Both the position numbers and the translations under genes were made by a program. From Planctomycetota bacterium (lineage in GTDB: Bacteria > Planctomycetota > Phycisphaerae > Phycisphaerales > UBA1924), in contig JAEYTB010000073.1 of assembly GCA_023434205.1 (NCBI GenBank), positions 1-10,643 on the forward strand: a stretch of 10,643 nucleotides of DNA. The letters run 5' to 3'. Positions 4,748-10,643 of this stretch are shown one piece after another (position 1 is the first letter of the stretch; each line of letters begins with the position of its first letter). Below the pieces are notes generated by a model that searched no databases, was not told where the DNA came from, and saw nothing but the letters and a program-made list of their open reading frames with translations.

Positions 4748-6205
4748 TTAGCACGCCCCCCCCGCCAGCCCCCTGAAGAAGCTCTCGATGTCGGCGTCGG
4801 TCCCGATGTCGCCATCCCCGTTGAAGTCCGCTCCCAGGGTCCAGCACGTCCCGCAGCAGCTCCCCGCCAGGCACGCGAAGAACGCCTCGATGTCCGCGTC
4901 GGTCCCCGTGTCGCCGTCGTTGTCGAAGTCCGCCGTGCCGCAGCGCAGGGCGTGCTGGAATACCCAGGCCGAACCTTGGTCCGTGCTGCCATCCACTTCA
5001 TCACACCACGCGCCGATGACGGTGGTCACGCCGTCAAATCCGATCTTCTGCCCGAAGGAACTCCCCGATGCGACGTCGGTCGTGAAGAGCTTCGCCCGCT
5101 GCGTCCAGCCCGCGCCGGAACCCTCGAAGACGTACGCCGCGCCCCGACGGAACCCGCCCACGACCGCATTGACGGCTCCCACGATGATCCCGTTTCCATG
5201 CAGCGACACGCCGTAGCCGAAAAGGTCCGCGACTGCCCCATCGGAAGAGGTCAGTTGCGCCCGCTGCGTCCAGGCCGTTCCCGACCGCGTGAACACATAG
5301 GCCGAGCCCTGGTCGAGTCTGCCTCCAACATCGACTCCGGGTGCTCCTATGACCGCGGTGTCCCCGGCGAGGCTGATGCTGCGCCCGAAGGTGTCGTTGG
5401 GCGCGGCGCTTCCGGCCGTGAGCATCGCCTGCAGCGTCCATGCGGTCGCGGACCGCACGAAGACGTACACCCGTCCCCGGTTTCCGTTCGGCGCGTCCTG
5501 GGACGCCGACACGAGCACCGTATCGCCGTCCACCGCCACGGATTCGCCAAACTCTGATGCGGTCCCGCCATCGGGCGCGTGCAGCCGCGCCTGCTGCGTC
5601 CACGCCGTGCCGGACCGAGTGAACACGAACGCCGACCCCTGATTGATGGCAGAGCCAATGTCGTCGGTGCGCGCCCCCACCACCACCGTGTCACCCGAGA
5701 TCGCCACCGAGTAGCCGAACATATCGCCGGCAGCGCCCTCTGCTGCCGTCAGCCGCGCCTGCTGGGTCCACGTGCTGGCTGTTCGTACGAACACGTAGGC
5801 CGAACCCTGGTCGACGGTGCCGCCGTTGTCGTCCCCCCAGGCGCCGACCACCAAGGTGGCGCCCGAGATGGCGACCGCATTCCCGAAGGCATCGCCCCCT
5901 GAAGCATCCGCGGCAGTCAGGGTCGCTTCAAGCACCCAACCGCCCTCCCCCCGGCGGAACACCTGCACCGACCCGTGATTCTCCTCACCCTCGGGGCCGG
6001 AGTCGTCACCCGGAGAACCGATGACGACAGTGTCGCCCTCCACGGCGACCGCCGTGCCGAACCAGTCACGCTCCGCGCCACTTGGGTGCAGGAGCCGTAC
6101 CGGCATGAACGGCTGCGCCATCGCACAGGCCGACAAAGAGGCGACGGCCGCAACACACGCCCACACGCGACGCTCTCCCAACAGCCACACGACCCATCGA
6201 CGCAT
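4748..6205 (-). CDS. Secreted FG-GAP-like beta-propeller protein with GC-type dockerin (485 aa)
   Basis: Exported protein built of seven tandem units of about 50-56 residues (roughly 39-417). Each follows the pattern LTxxDGxxxDxFGxSVAxxGDTVVVGAxxDD...DQGSAYVFxRSGTAWTQQAx, as expected of FG-GAP-type repeats folding into a seven-bladed propeller. Residues 422-485 are a cysteine-rich dockerin with two Asp-rich calcium loops (DFDNDGDTGTD and DFNGDGDIGTD) and a final Cys. The N-terminus is a signal sequence with basic MRRWVVWLLGERR and a hydrophobic core. It contains LSAC (24-27), which fits a lipobox, but AMA-QP just after it fits ordinary signal peptidase cleavage, so lipidation is undecided. 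ATG 6203-6205 is preceded by GGAGG at 6 nt. It lies downstream of two other dockerin genes on the same strand. Probably a surface or extracellular binding protein; its ligand is unknown. Confidence 0.85.
   Translation of the reverse strand: MRRWVVWLLGERRVWACVAAVASLSACAMAQPFMPVRLLHPSGAERDWFGTAVAVEGDTVVIGSPGDDSGPEGEENHGSVQVFRRGEGGWVLEATLTAADASGGDAFGNAVAISGATLVVGAWGDDNGGTVDQGSAYVFVRTASTWTQQARLTAAEGAAGDMFGYSVAISGDTVVVGARTDDIGSAINQGSAFVFTRSGTAWTQQARLHAPDGGTASEFGESVAVDGDTVLVSASQDAPNGNRGRVYVFVRSATAWTLQAMLTAGSAAPNDTFGRSISLAGDTAVIGAPGVDVGGRLDQGSAYVFTRSGTAWTQRAQLTSSDGAVADLFGYGVSLHGNGIIVGAVNAVVGGFRRGAAYVFEGSGAGWTQRAKLFTTDVASGSSFGQKIGFDGVTTVIGAWCDEVDGSTDQGSAWVFQHALRCGTADFDNDGDTGTDADIEAFFACLAGSCCGTCWTLGADFNGDGDIGTDADIESFFRGLAGGAC
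4751..4942 (-). repeat. GC-type dockerin module, copy A
   Basis: 192-bp segment encoding the 64-residue C-terminal dockerin of the beta-propeller protein, flanked by Cys at both ends (C422 and C485). A 29-nt run (4869-4897) is identical in all three copies. It differs most from the others in the linker between the calcium loops (GTCWTLGADF). Confidence 0.8.
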
Positions 6206-6309
6206 CAGGCACCTCCCTCATGACGCACGGTCTTGTACCGAGTCATAAGGGGTGCGTTGCATCTGCTCGCACTTTCTTCACCTCGATGTGACCGACCCCC
6301 GCACGTTCT

Positions 6310-7152
6310 TCAGCAGGGCCCCCCCGCCAGCACCCGGAAGAAGCTCTCGATGTCCGCGTCCGTCCCAATATCCCCGTCGGCGTTGAAGTCCGCCCCGCCG
6401 CTGTAGCAGGTGGTGCAGCAGTTGCCCGCCAGGCACGCGAAGAACGCCTCGATGTCCGCATCCGTTCCCAGGTCGCCGTCACCGTCGAAGTCGGCGGTGC
6501 CGCACGCCGGCGCTTCCGGCACGGCCACCGCCAGCGCGTCGATGTACAGCCGTGCGTCGCTCCCGCCCGTCAGCCGCGCCGAGCGCATCACCGCACCGGC
6601 CGCCGTCACGCCCGCGAACTTGACGTAAATCCGCTGGTCGACCGTGCCGGGGATGGTAACCGAGGCCAGCAGGTTGCCGGTGGCCCCCGGCCCGTCGTAC
6701 ACCTCGAAGCCCTCGGTCAGGTTGGCGTCGAACAGCGTCTCGATGAGCGTGGACATCCCGAACCCGCTGAGGGGCTCGCTGAAGTCCAGGATCACCACGT
6801 TGGCCCCGGGGGACTGATGGTGCCCCCGCTTGTCGCCCGGGTCCGTCGCCGGGTCGTTGGGCAGGTGGAAGCTCTGCGCCGTCTGGTCCCACTGGAAGCA
6901 CCCCGCGAACCACGGCTGCCCCCCGTCGCTGCCGCGGGTGGTCGTCAGCGTCACCACCCGCCCCGAGGCGGTCGTCACCTGGTAGCTGGGAGTGGGGAAG
7001 TTGCAGTCTGGCGGGCGGTCCAGGTCGAGCACCCCGCGGTCCGCACCCAGGTCGGCATAGGAACCCACCACCACCTGCCCCAGGGCCGGGGCCGCCCCCA
7101 CGCCCACGCCGAACCCCACCGCAACGGCCGCCGCCAACCTCGTGATGCGCAT
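6310..7152 (-). CDS. Secreted hypothetical protein with GC-type dockerin (280 aa)
   Basis: Exported protein with a clear signal peptide (MRITRLAAAVAVGFGVGVGAAPALG, cut after residue 25). Residues 26-215 form one beta-rich domain: a Cys pair at 50 and 85, ANVVILDFSEPLSGFGMSTL at 117-136, and FEVYDGPGATGNLLASVTI at 149-167, then YVKFAGV and ARLYIDALAVAVPE. This spacing resembles the jelly-roll, lectin-like domains of PEP-CTERM and planctomycete surface proteins, but I cannot assign a named family. Residues 217-280 are the dockerin, with six cysteines, loops DFDGDGDLGTD and DFNADGDIGTD, and the final residue Cys. ATG 7150-7152 has GGAGG 5 nt upstream. It sits between two other dockerin genes on the same strand, 104 bp from the next and 170 bp from the previous, so independent or partly shared transcription is open. 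Binding partner unknown. Confidence 0.83.
   Translation of the reverse strand: MRITRLAAAVAVGFGVGVGAAPALGQVVVGSYADLGADRGVLDLDRPPDCNFPTPSYQVTTASGRVVTLTTTRGSDGGQPWFAGCFQWDQTAQSFHLPNDPATDPGDKRGHHQSPGANVVILDFSEPLSGFGMSTLIETLFDANLTEGFEVYDGPGATGNLLASVTIPGTVDQRIYVKFAGVTAAGAVMRSARLTGGSDARLYIDALAVAVPEAPACGTADFDGDGDLGTDADIEAFFACLAGNCCTTCYSGGADFNADGDIGTDADIESFFRVLAGGPC
6313..6504 (-). repeat. GC-type dockerin module, copy B
   Basis: Second 192-bp dockerin-coding segment, at the end of the 280-residue protein. The 29-nt identical run is at 6431-6459. It is closer to copy C than to copy A over the first calcium loop (both DFDGDGDLGTDADIEAFF). Confidence 0.8.
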
Positions 7153-7175
7153 CGCAACCTCCGTTCAGAAGGGCC

Positions 7176-7203
7176 GCCGCCGTCGAGCATACTCAACGGC
7201 GGC
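7176..7203. repeat. 8-bp inverted repeat with 12-nt loop
   Basis: GCCGCCGT (7176-7183) and ACGGCGGC (7196-7203) form a perfect stem around cgagcatactca. On the minus strand it lies after the 823-residue protein gene and 24 nt before the ATG of the 280-residue protein gene. It could be a terminator without a U tract, an mRNA-stabilising stem, or part of the next gene's leader. Confidence 0.4.
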
Positions 7204-7322
7204 CGCGTCACAAGCACGTTTCGCGCTCATGAAGGAAGCCATGGGGCCGGCCGCGACAGGTCATCTGGGAAGAATCGATCCGAAACCGGGGTCGGCGGGA
7301 GCGCGACGACCCGCCCTCCGGC

Positions 7323-9794
7323 TCAGCACGCCCCGCCCGCCAGCACCCTGAAGAAGCTCTCGATGTCCTGGTCGGTCCCGATATCCCCGTCGGCGTTGAA
7401 GTCCGCGCCCTCGGCGTAGCACGTGCCGCAGCAGTTGCCCGAGAGGCACGCGAAGAACGCCTCGATGTCCGCGTCCGTCCCCAGGTCGCCGTCACCGTCA
7501 AAGTCGGCCGTCCCGCACGGCACGCCGATCACCGTCAGCCGCACGAAGTTGGAGTTGTTGAAGTACTGGATCGAGAAGAGCACGTCGTCAGGCAGGTTGT
7601 AGTTGATCGTGCCGAAGAAGCTCTCCGCGCTCTGAATGCCCCAGGAGGCGATGGTGTACTGGTCGCCCAGCACGGGCGTGAACCCCGGGGCGAGGCTGAC
7701 GTTGAGGGTGGCCCCGCCGAGGTGCATGGTGCCGCTCGCGTGGACCCGGTCGTGCCCCGCGGGCGTGCCCGGGCGGGCGTCGAGCTCGATGTTGAGGACG
7801 TCATCGTTGGACATCACGACGCTGCCCTGCAGCGAGAGCAGCCCGCCCTCGTCGCCGGGGTCCCCGGGCGTGATCGTCATCGGCGCCGGGTTGAACGAGA
7901 AGTTCGACGCCTGGATGATCCCAAGCCCGCGGAGCGTGCCGCCGTTCCAGACGGTCCCCGTCATATTGACGATGGTGCCGGCGCGGGCCCGGAGCGTGCC
8001 GCCGGGGTTCTGGGTGAACGTGAAGGTGTTGCCGCGGCTCAGGTTTCCCTGCTCCACGTCGATCAGCCCGTTGTTGACAAGGTGCATCTCGACGATGCTC
8101 ACGCTGTTGGCGCCGATCTTCCGCAGCGTGCCATTGTTCGTGATGCTGTTGGAGCTGGAGCCGAAGCGGTTGATGGTCGTTCCGTCCAGGGTCATGGTGC
8201 CGTTGTTGGTGATGTGGACCGACGACAGGTTGGTGACGAACCCGCCGGTCGCCTCCAGCCAGTCGCCGTTGTTGATGATGCTGCCGCCGGAGAAGGTCTT
8301 GGTGACGCCGGTCACGTTGCGGTAGCGGGTCGCGGGACCGATCGTGAGCGTGTGGCCGTTGAGCGCGGTGCTGCTGGTCTGCATCTGCACCAGCCCCGGC
8401 CCCATGTTGATCGTGGCGTCGCCCGCCAGCGTCATGCCGCTCAGGATCACCGTGCCGCTGTTCGTGCCCTCGATGTCGCCGGTGATGGGGCAGCCGAGCG
8501 TCAGCGTGGTCCCGGCCGCGGTGTTGGTCAGCGACGCCGCCGACGCGTTCAGCGGGAACGTGCCCGCGATCGTCATCGCGCCCTCGAGCACGTTCAGCGT
8601 GCCGTTCTGGTTGACGGCGATCGACTGGACCGTGCTGAGGGTCGCGGTGGACTTGTTCCACGTGCCGTTGTTGGTGACGCTGTTGTTCGAGGAGCCCGAC
8701 CGCAGCCAGGACTGGCCCGCCAGGCCGAGCGTGCCGTTGTTCACGAACGTCGAGCTGCTGAACGAGGTCGAGGAGCCGCCGGTGCTCTCGGTCCATACGC
8801 CGTGGTTGACGATGTTCCCCGAGGAAATCGTCCGCACCGCCGCGCCGGTCACCGCAACGTCCGTGCCCGCCTCCACCGTCAGCGTGTTGCCCCCGCCATT
8901 GATGTTGCCCCCGGTCCATGTCACCGGGTTCCCCGGGAGGTTGATCGTCAGCGCCCCGGCCAGGGTGGGCGTCGCCAGGTTGAACGTCCCGTCGTTCGTG
9001 CCGGTGAGCACGCCCGACAGGGACCCTTCGCTGATCGTGAGCGTCGCGCCCGCGGCGACCGTGGTCGTCGAGCCGGGGCTGAACGTCACCGGCCAGCCGC
9101 TCTGCGTGATGTTGAGCGTTCCCCCCGCGACCTGCAGGACCCCCGCGTTGGTCAGCGCGATCTGCGTGAGGGCGCTCGTCGCGCCGCCGGTCTTGGTCAG
9201 TGTCCCGGCGTTCACGAACGAGTTGGTCGAGCTCGCGAAGCGGCTCAGGCTCCCCCCGGTGATCGTCCAGGCGCCCGAGGCGGCGTTGGTCAGGTTCGCG
9301 CTGGAGAGGAACAGGGTGGCGAGGCTGCCGTCATCGCCCCAGGTCCCGGTGTTGGTCAGCGTGCCGGTCAGGTTGCGCGTGCCGCCGCCGCTGAACAGCA
9401 CCGAGCCGTTCATCGTGCTGGGCTGCCCGAGCGAAAGGCTGCCGCTCGCCCACGTGAGGCCCGTGCCCGCGCTCGTCAGCACCTCGAGCACGCTGACCGT
9501 GCCGTTGAGCGTCACCGCGGCGCCGGAGATGTCCGCCGTGTCCCCGGCCCCCGGCAGCGCCAGCCCCGACGCGCAGCCGCTCTGACCCCAGTTGTTGAAC
9601 GTCTGCGTCCCGGTGGGCACGCACGCGCCGGCCGTGCACTCACCGACCCAGTTGGGCGTGGCGCACTGCTGGCTGAACACGAAGACCGCGGCGTCCGCGC
9701 CCGCACCCAGGCCCGGGCACAACGCGGTCCACACCGCCGCCGCCAGAAGACCGCCGACAGAGAACTCCATCCCAACGGAGCGGGGCTGAGACAT
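7323..9794 (-). CDS. Large beta-strand-repeat adhesin-like protein with GC-type dockerin (823 aa)
   Basis: Large exported protein, probably cell-surface or extracellular. Residues 1-36 hold a signal peptide (core VGGLLAAAVWTALCPGLGAG, cut near ADA-AV). A Cys-containing N-terminal section (44-74) leads to LPGAGDTADISGAAVTLNG (80-98), an opening common in beta-helix passenger domains. From about 110 to 620 the chain is rich in Gly, Thr, Ser and Asn with repeated NNGT/NAGT turns, and it shows a long period: NSFVNAGTL at 191, NSVTNNGTW at 371 and NSITNNGTL at 549, about 180 residues apart. Residues 640-757 resemble the closing part of autotransporter-type beta-helices (DVLNIELD, LGGATLNVSLAPGF, GDQYTI). 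There is no outer-membrane barrel; instead residues 760-823 are a GC-type dockerin ending in Cys. ATG 9792-9794 was chosen because AAAGGA lies 8 nt upstream. The open frame extends to 9905 without a second site. Likely an adhesin or matrix protein; ligand unknown. Confidence 0.84.
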   Translation of the reverse strand: MSQPRSVGMEFSVGGLLAAAVWTALCPGLGAGADAAVFVFSQQCATPNWVGECTAGACVPTGTQTFNNWGQSGCASGLALPGAGDTADISGAAVTLNGTVSVLEVLTSAGTGLTWASGSLSLGQPSTMNGSVLFSGGGTRNLTGTLTNTGTWGDDGSLATLFLSSANLTNAASGAWTITGGSLSRFASSTNSFVNAGTLTKTGGATSALTQIALTNAGVLQVAGGTLNITQSGWPVTFSPGSTTTVAAGATLTISEGSLSGVLTGTNDGTFNLATPTLAGALTINLPGNPVTWTGGNINGGGNTLTVEAGTDVAVTGAAVRTISSGNIVNHGVWTESTGGSSTSFSSSTFVNNGTLGLAGQSWLRSGSSNNSVTNNGTWNKSTATLSTVQSIAVNQNGTLNVLEGAMTIAGTFPLNASAASLTNTAAGTTLTLGCPITGDIEGTNSGTVILSGMTLAGDATINMGPGLVQMQTSSTALNGHTLTIGPATRYRNVTGVTKTFSGGSIINNGDWLEATGGFVTNLSSVHITNNGTMTLDGTTINRFGSSSNSITNNGTLRKIGANSVSIVEMHLVNNGLIDVEQGNLSRGNTFTFTQNPGGTLRARAGTIVNMTGTVWNGGTLRGLGIIQASNFSFNPAPMTITPGDPGDEGGLLSLQGSVVMSNDDVLNIELDARPGTPAGHDRVHASGTMHLGGATLNVSLAPGFTPVLGDQYTIASWGIQSAESFFGTINYNLPDDVLFSIQYFNNSNFVRLTVIGVPCGTADFDGDGDLGTDADIEAFFACLSGNCCGTCYAEGADFNADGDIGTDQDIESFFRVLAGGAC
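7326..7517 (-). repeat. GC-type dockerin module, copy C
   Basis: Third 192-bp dockerin-coding segment, at the end of the 823-residue protein. The 29-nt run shared by all copies is at 7444-7472. Small differences are GTDQDIE in the second loop and SGNCC in place of AGNCC. Confidence 0.8.
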
Positions 9795-10059
9795 GCACAA
9801 CGTCCTTTCAGCACAAACAAGCGACGACGGACGCGCGATGGACCCTCCACCCAACGCCCCCAACCGTCCTGAATCAAACGCGCCATGCAACCAACCGGGC
9901 CTCATGGCGCGGGGCGTAGGCTACCCATTGATCCGGCCCTTGCAAGCGGATTTTGACCCGGCTTGGCGGCCCGGTCTTGCGGCGCCCCGCCCTTCCCGCC
10001 GCGGCCCCCCGCGGCCCCGCGCGGCGGAGGGAAAGCCGATCAGGCCGGCCGGACGCTCT
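9795..10059. other. Upstream region of the large dockerin gene
   Basis: 265 bp between the large dockerin gene and the 21-bp array. It should contain the promoter for the large gene, with the ribosome-binding site at its left end. The right part (9950-10060) is very GC-rich. No convincing -35/-10 pair or RNA gene was seen. The doubtful minus-strand reading frame through the array would end here, at 9921. Confidence 0.4.
9803..9808 (-). promoter_or_regulatory. Shine-Dalgarno site deciding the start of the 823-aa protein
   Basis: AAAGGA on the minus strand lies 8 nt before ATG 9792-9794. The next in-frame ATG, eight codons later, has no such site, and the open frame upstream (to 9905) lacks one. 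Confidence 0.6.
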
Positions 10060-10271
10060 TCCGGGTCGACCTGAAAGCCTTCCGGGTCGACCTTTTGCTC
10101 CTTCAGGTCGACCTGTTGCTCTATCAGGTCGACCTGTTCCTCCATCAGGTCGCCTGTTTGCTCCATCAGGTCGACCTTTTGCTCTTTCAGGTCGCCTGTT
10201 TGCTCCATCAGGTCGACCTTTTGCTCTTTCAGGTCGCCCTGAAAGCCTTTCGGGTCGACCTTTTGCTCCAT
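9921..10271 (-). CDS. Doubtful small protein made of 7-residue repeats (116 aa)
   Basis: Minus-strand reading frame that spans the 21-bp array. Residues 1 to about 72 repeat the heptapeptide [KMI]EQ[KTQ][VG]D[LP], for example KEQKVDL and MEQTGDL, with the Asp kept in every unit. The second half (after PEERPAG) is Arg/Gly/Ala-rich and looks like untranslated GC-rich DNA. The charged heptads could form a helix or coiled coil, although the Val/Leu spacing (2 and 5) is not the ideal heptad pattern. ATG 10269-10271 has only a partial Shine-Dalgarno match; a TTG start at 10296-10298 is the alternative. Because 21 is a multiple of three, the array stays open in several frames on both strands, so an open frame alone is weak evidence. 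I recognise no family, and the array may be a DNA element rather than a gene. Confidence 0.3.
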   Translation of the reverse strand: MEQKVDPKGFQGDLKEQKVDLMEQTGDLKEQKVDLMEQTGDLMEEQVDLIEQQVDLKEQKVDPEGFQVDPEERPAGLIGFPSAARGRGGPRREGRGAARPGRQAGSKSACKGRING

Positions 10272-10290
10272 CGTGTCGCCCTGATAGAGC
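10060..10290. repeat. Tandem array of eleven 21-bp repeats with GTCGAC cores
   Basis: Eleven units follow each other with no change of length: the GTCG of each core begins at 10065, 10086, 10107, 10128, 10149, 10170, 10191, 10212, 10233, 10254 and 10275. A typical unit is atcaggtcgaccttttgctc plus one base. Seven units carry the palindromic GTCGAC (four of them the full decamer AGGTCGACCT); four carry GTCGCC. Units 6 and 8 are identical, and units 5+6 match units 7+8 at 41 of 42 bases. Units 1+2 resemble units 9+10 (both pairs have the ctgaaagcct variant), so the array grew by duplication of multi-unit blocks. The array is less GC-rich than its surroundings. Confidence 0.9.
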
Positions 10291-10298
10291 TTCCCCAA

Positions 10299-10533
10299 GA
10301 CCCCTCGGCAGGGTCCGGCGGCGTTCTCGCGGCGTGAGGCGCGGGATTATGGGCGGAGGGGTTATGGGGCGCGGTGTGGCCTGCGCGGCCCGTCCCGCGC
10401 CGGCACCTGGAAGAGTGCCCGGAACACCCGGCCGAGCTCCTCCCCGTTCATGCCAGGTCAACAAGCGACCACACGGCCGCGCGTCCCCGCACCGGCTCGA
10501 CCGCCATCGCACCGCGAGGCTCAGCCGTGAACG
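10299..10533. other. Intergenic stretch, no gene supported
   Basis: 235 bp between the repeat array and the partial gene at the right edge. It contains a minus-strand 29-codon frame at 10362-10451 (MNGEELGRVFRALFQVPARD...) without a Shine-Dalgarno site. An ACCTGG/CCAGGT pair about 42 nt apart overlaps it. I see no RNA gene or clear promoter. Confidence 0.35.
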
Positions 10534-10643
10534 CTAAACCTTCTTGGTCACCTTCTTGGCGACCTTGGAGGCCGCGGCCGTGCCCGCCGCGCCCGTCGGC
10601 CTGGCCGCCGGGCCCTTCGGGCCACCGGGCGCGGGCGGCGCAC
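10534..10643 (-). CDS. C-terminal end of a Lys/Ala/Pro-rich protein (partial)
   Basis: The last 35 codons of a gene that enters from the right edge, ending in TAG at 10534-10536. The visible peptide runs APPAPGGPKGPAARPTG, then AAGTAAASKVAKKVTKKV. The Pro/Ala/Gly linker followed by an alternating Lys-Lys-Val tail resembles the basic, disordered tails of nucleic-acid-binding proteins, such as histone H1-like or extended HU or ribosomal proteins. The part that would identify it is outside the window, so no function is assigned. Its frame is the only one of the three on that strand with a protein-like composition. Confidence 0.6.
   Translation of the reverse strand, partial: APPAPGGPKGPAARPTGAAGTAAASKVAKKVTKKV

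Noticed and set aside
6223..6257. ACGCAC/GTGCGT inverted repeat in the gap between two dockerin genes
   Set aside because: Only 6 bp with a long loop and no U tract; too weak to call a terminator.
10060..10290. CRISPR array
   Set aside because: Units are contiguous 21-mers with no unique spacers, and there are no cas genes.
10362..10451. Minus-strand 29-codon frame beginning MNGEELGRVFRALFQVPARD
   Set aside because: The peptide looks protein-like and begins after a stop, but it has no Shine-Dalgarno site and no homologue I recognise; too short to call.
9953..10537. Open frames through the 21-bp array on the plus strand and in another minus-strand phase (SGRPxxx and GRPERAK-type heptads)
   Set aside because: A repeat whose unit is a multiple of three stays open in several phases; these have extreme composition and no start signals. 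Only the KEQKVDL phase was kept, at low confidence.

Overview
The window comes from a high-GC bacterium, most likely a planctomycete of the class Phycisphaerae (order Phycisphaerales or a close relative). The grounds are three secreted proteins ending in the cysteine-rich 'GC-type' dockerin found in that group, several PEP-CTERM proteins with Pro-Ala-Pro / hydrophobic / Arg tails, and a planctomycete-style CxxCGY...CPECG zinc ribbon. This placement rests on family knowledge, not on a marker gene.

Layout, left to right. At 1-462 is a mosaic of two broken genes: the 3' part of a PEP-CTERM paralogue on the minus strand, running off the left edge, joined to the last 60 codons of a HepT-like (DUF86/HEPN) toxin on the plus strand. 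At 491-2417 three PEP-CTERM proteins are encoded on the minus strand as a tightly packed operon: stop and start overlap by 4 nt (ATGA) and then by 13 nt. A GC-rich divergent intergenic region (2418-2878) separates the operon from the only intact plus-strand gene, an M48-type membrane zinc metalloprotease (2879-3691). That gene ends in two strong hairpins facing a convergent small two-helix zinc-ribbon membrane protein (3785-4153). Next come a DinB-like protein (4223-4726) and three large secreted proteins, all on the minus strand and all ending in the same 64-residue dockerin: a seven-repeat FG-GAP-like beta-propeller (4748-6205), a jelly-roll-like secreted protein (6310-7152) and an 823-residue beta-strand-repeat adhesin-like protein (7323-9794). 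At the right is an array of eleven 21-bp repeats (10060-10290) lying inside a small minus-strand reading frame of uncertain reality. The window closes with the C-terminus of a Lys/Ala/Pro-rich protein that enters from the right edge.

How the genes fit together: the locus is dominated by exported proteins carrying two different C-terminal sorting or anchoring signals, PEP-CTERM (processed by an exosortase elsewhere) and the GC-type dockerin (partner unknown). The two groups sit in separate blocks with housekeeping-like genes between them. No exosortase, cohesin or secretion gene is present. The left end shows recent paralogue duplication and decay. The most unusual items are the HepT/PEP-CTERM mosaic, the three shared dockerin modules that all end in a terminal Cys, and the exact 21-bp array with repeated GTCGAC palindromes.
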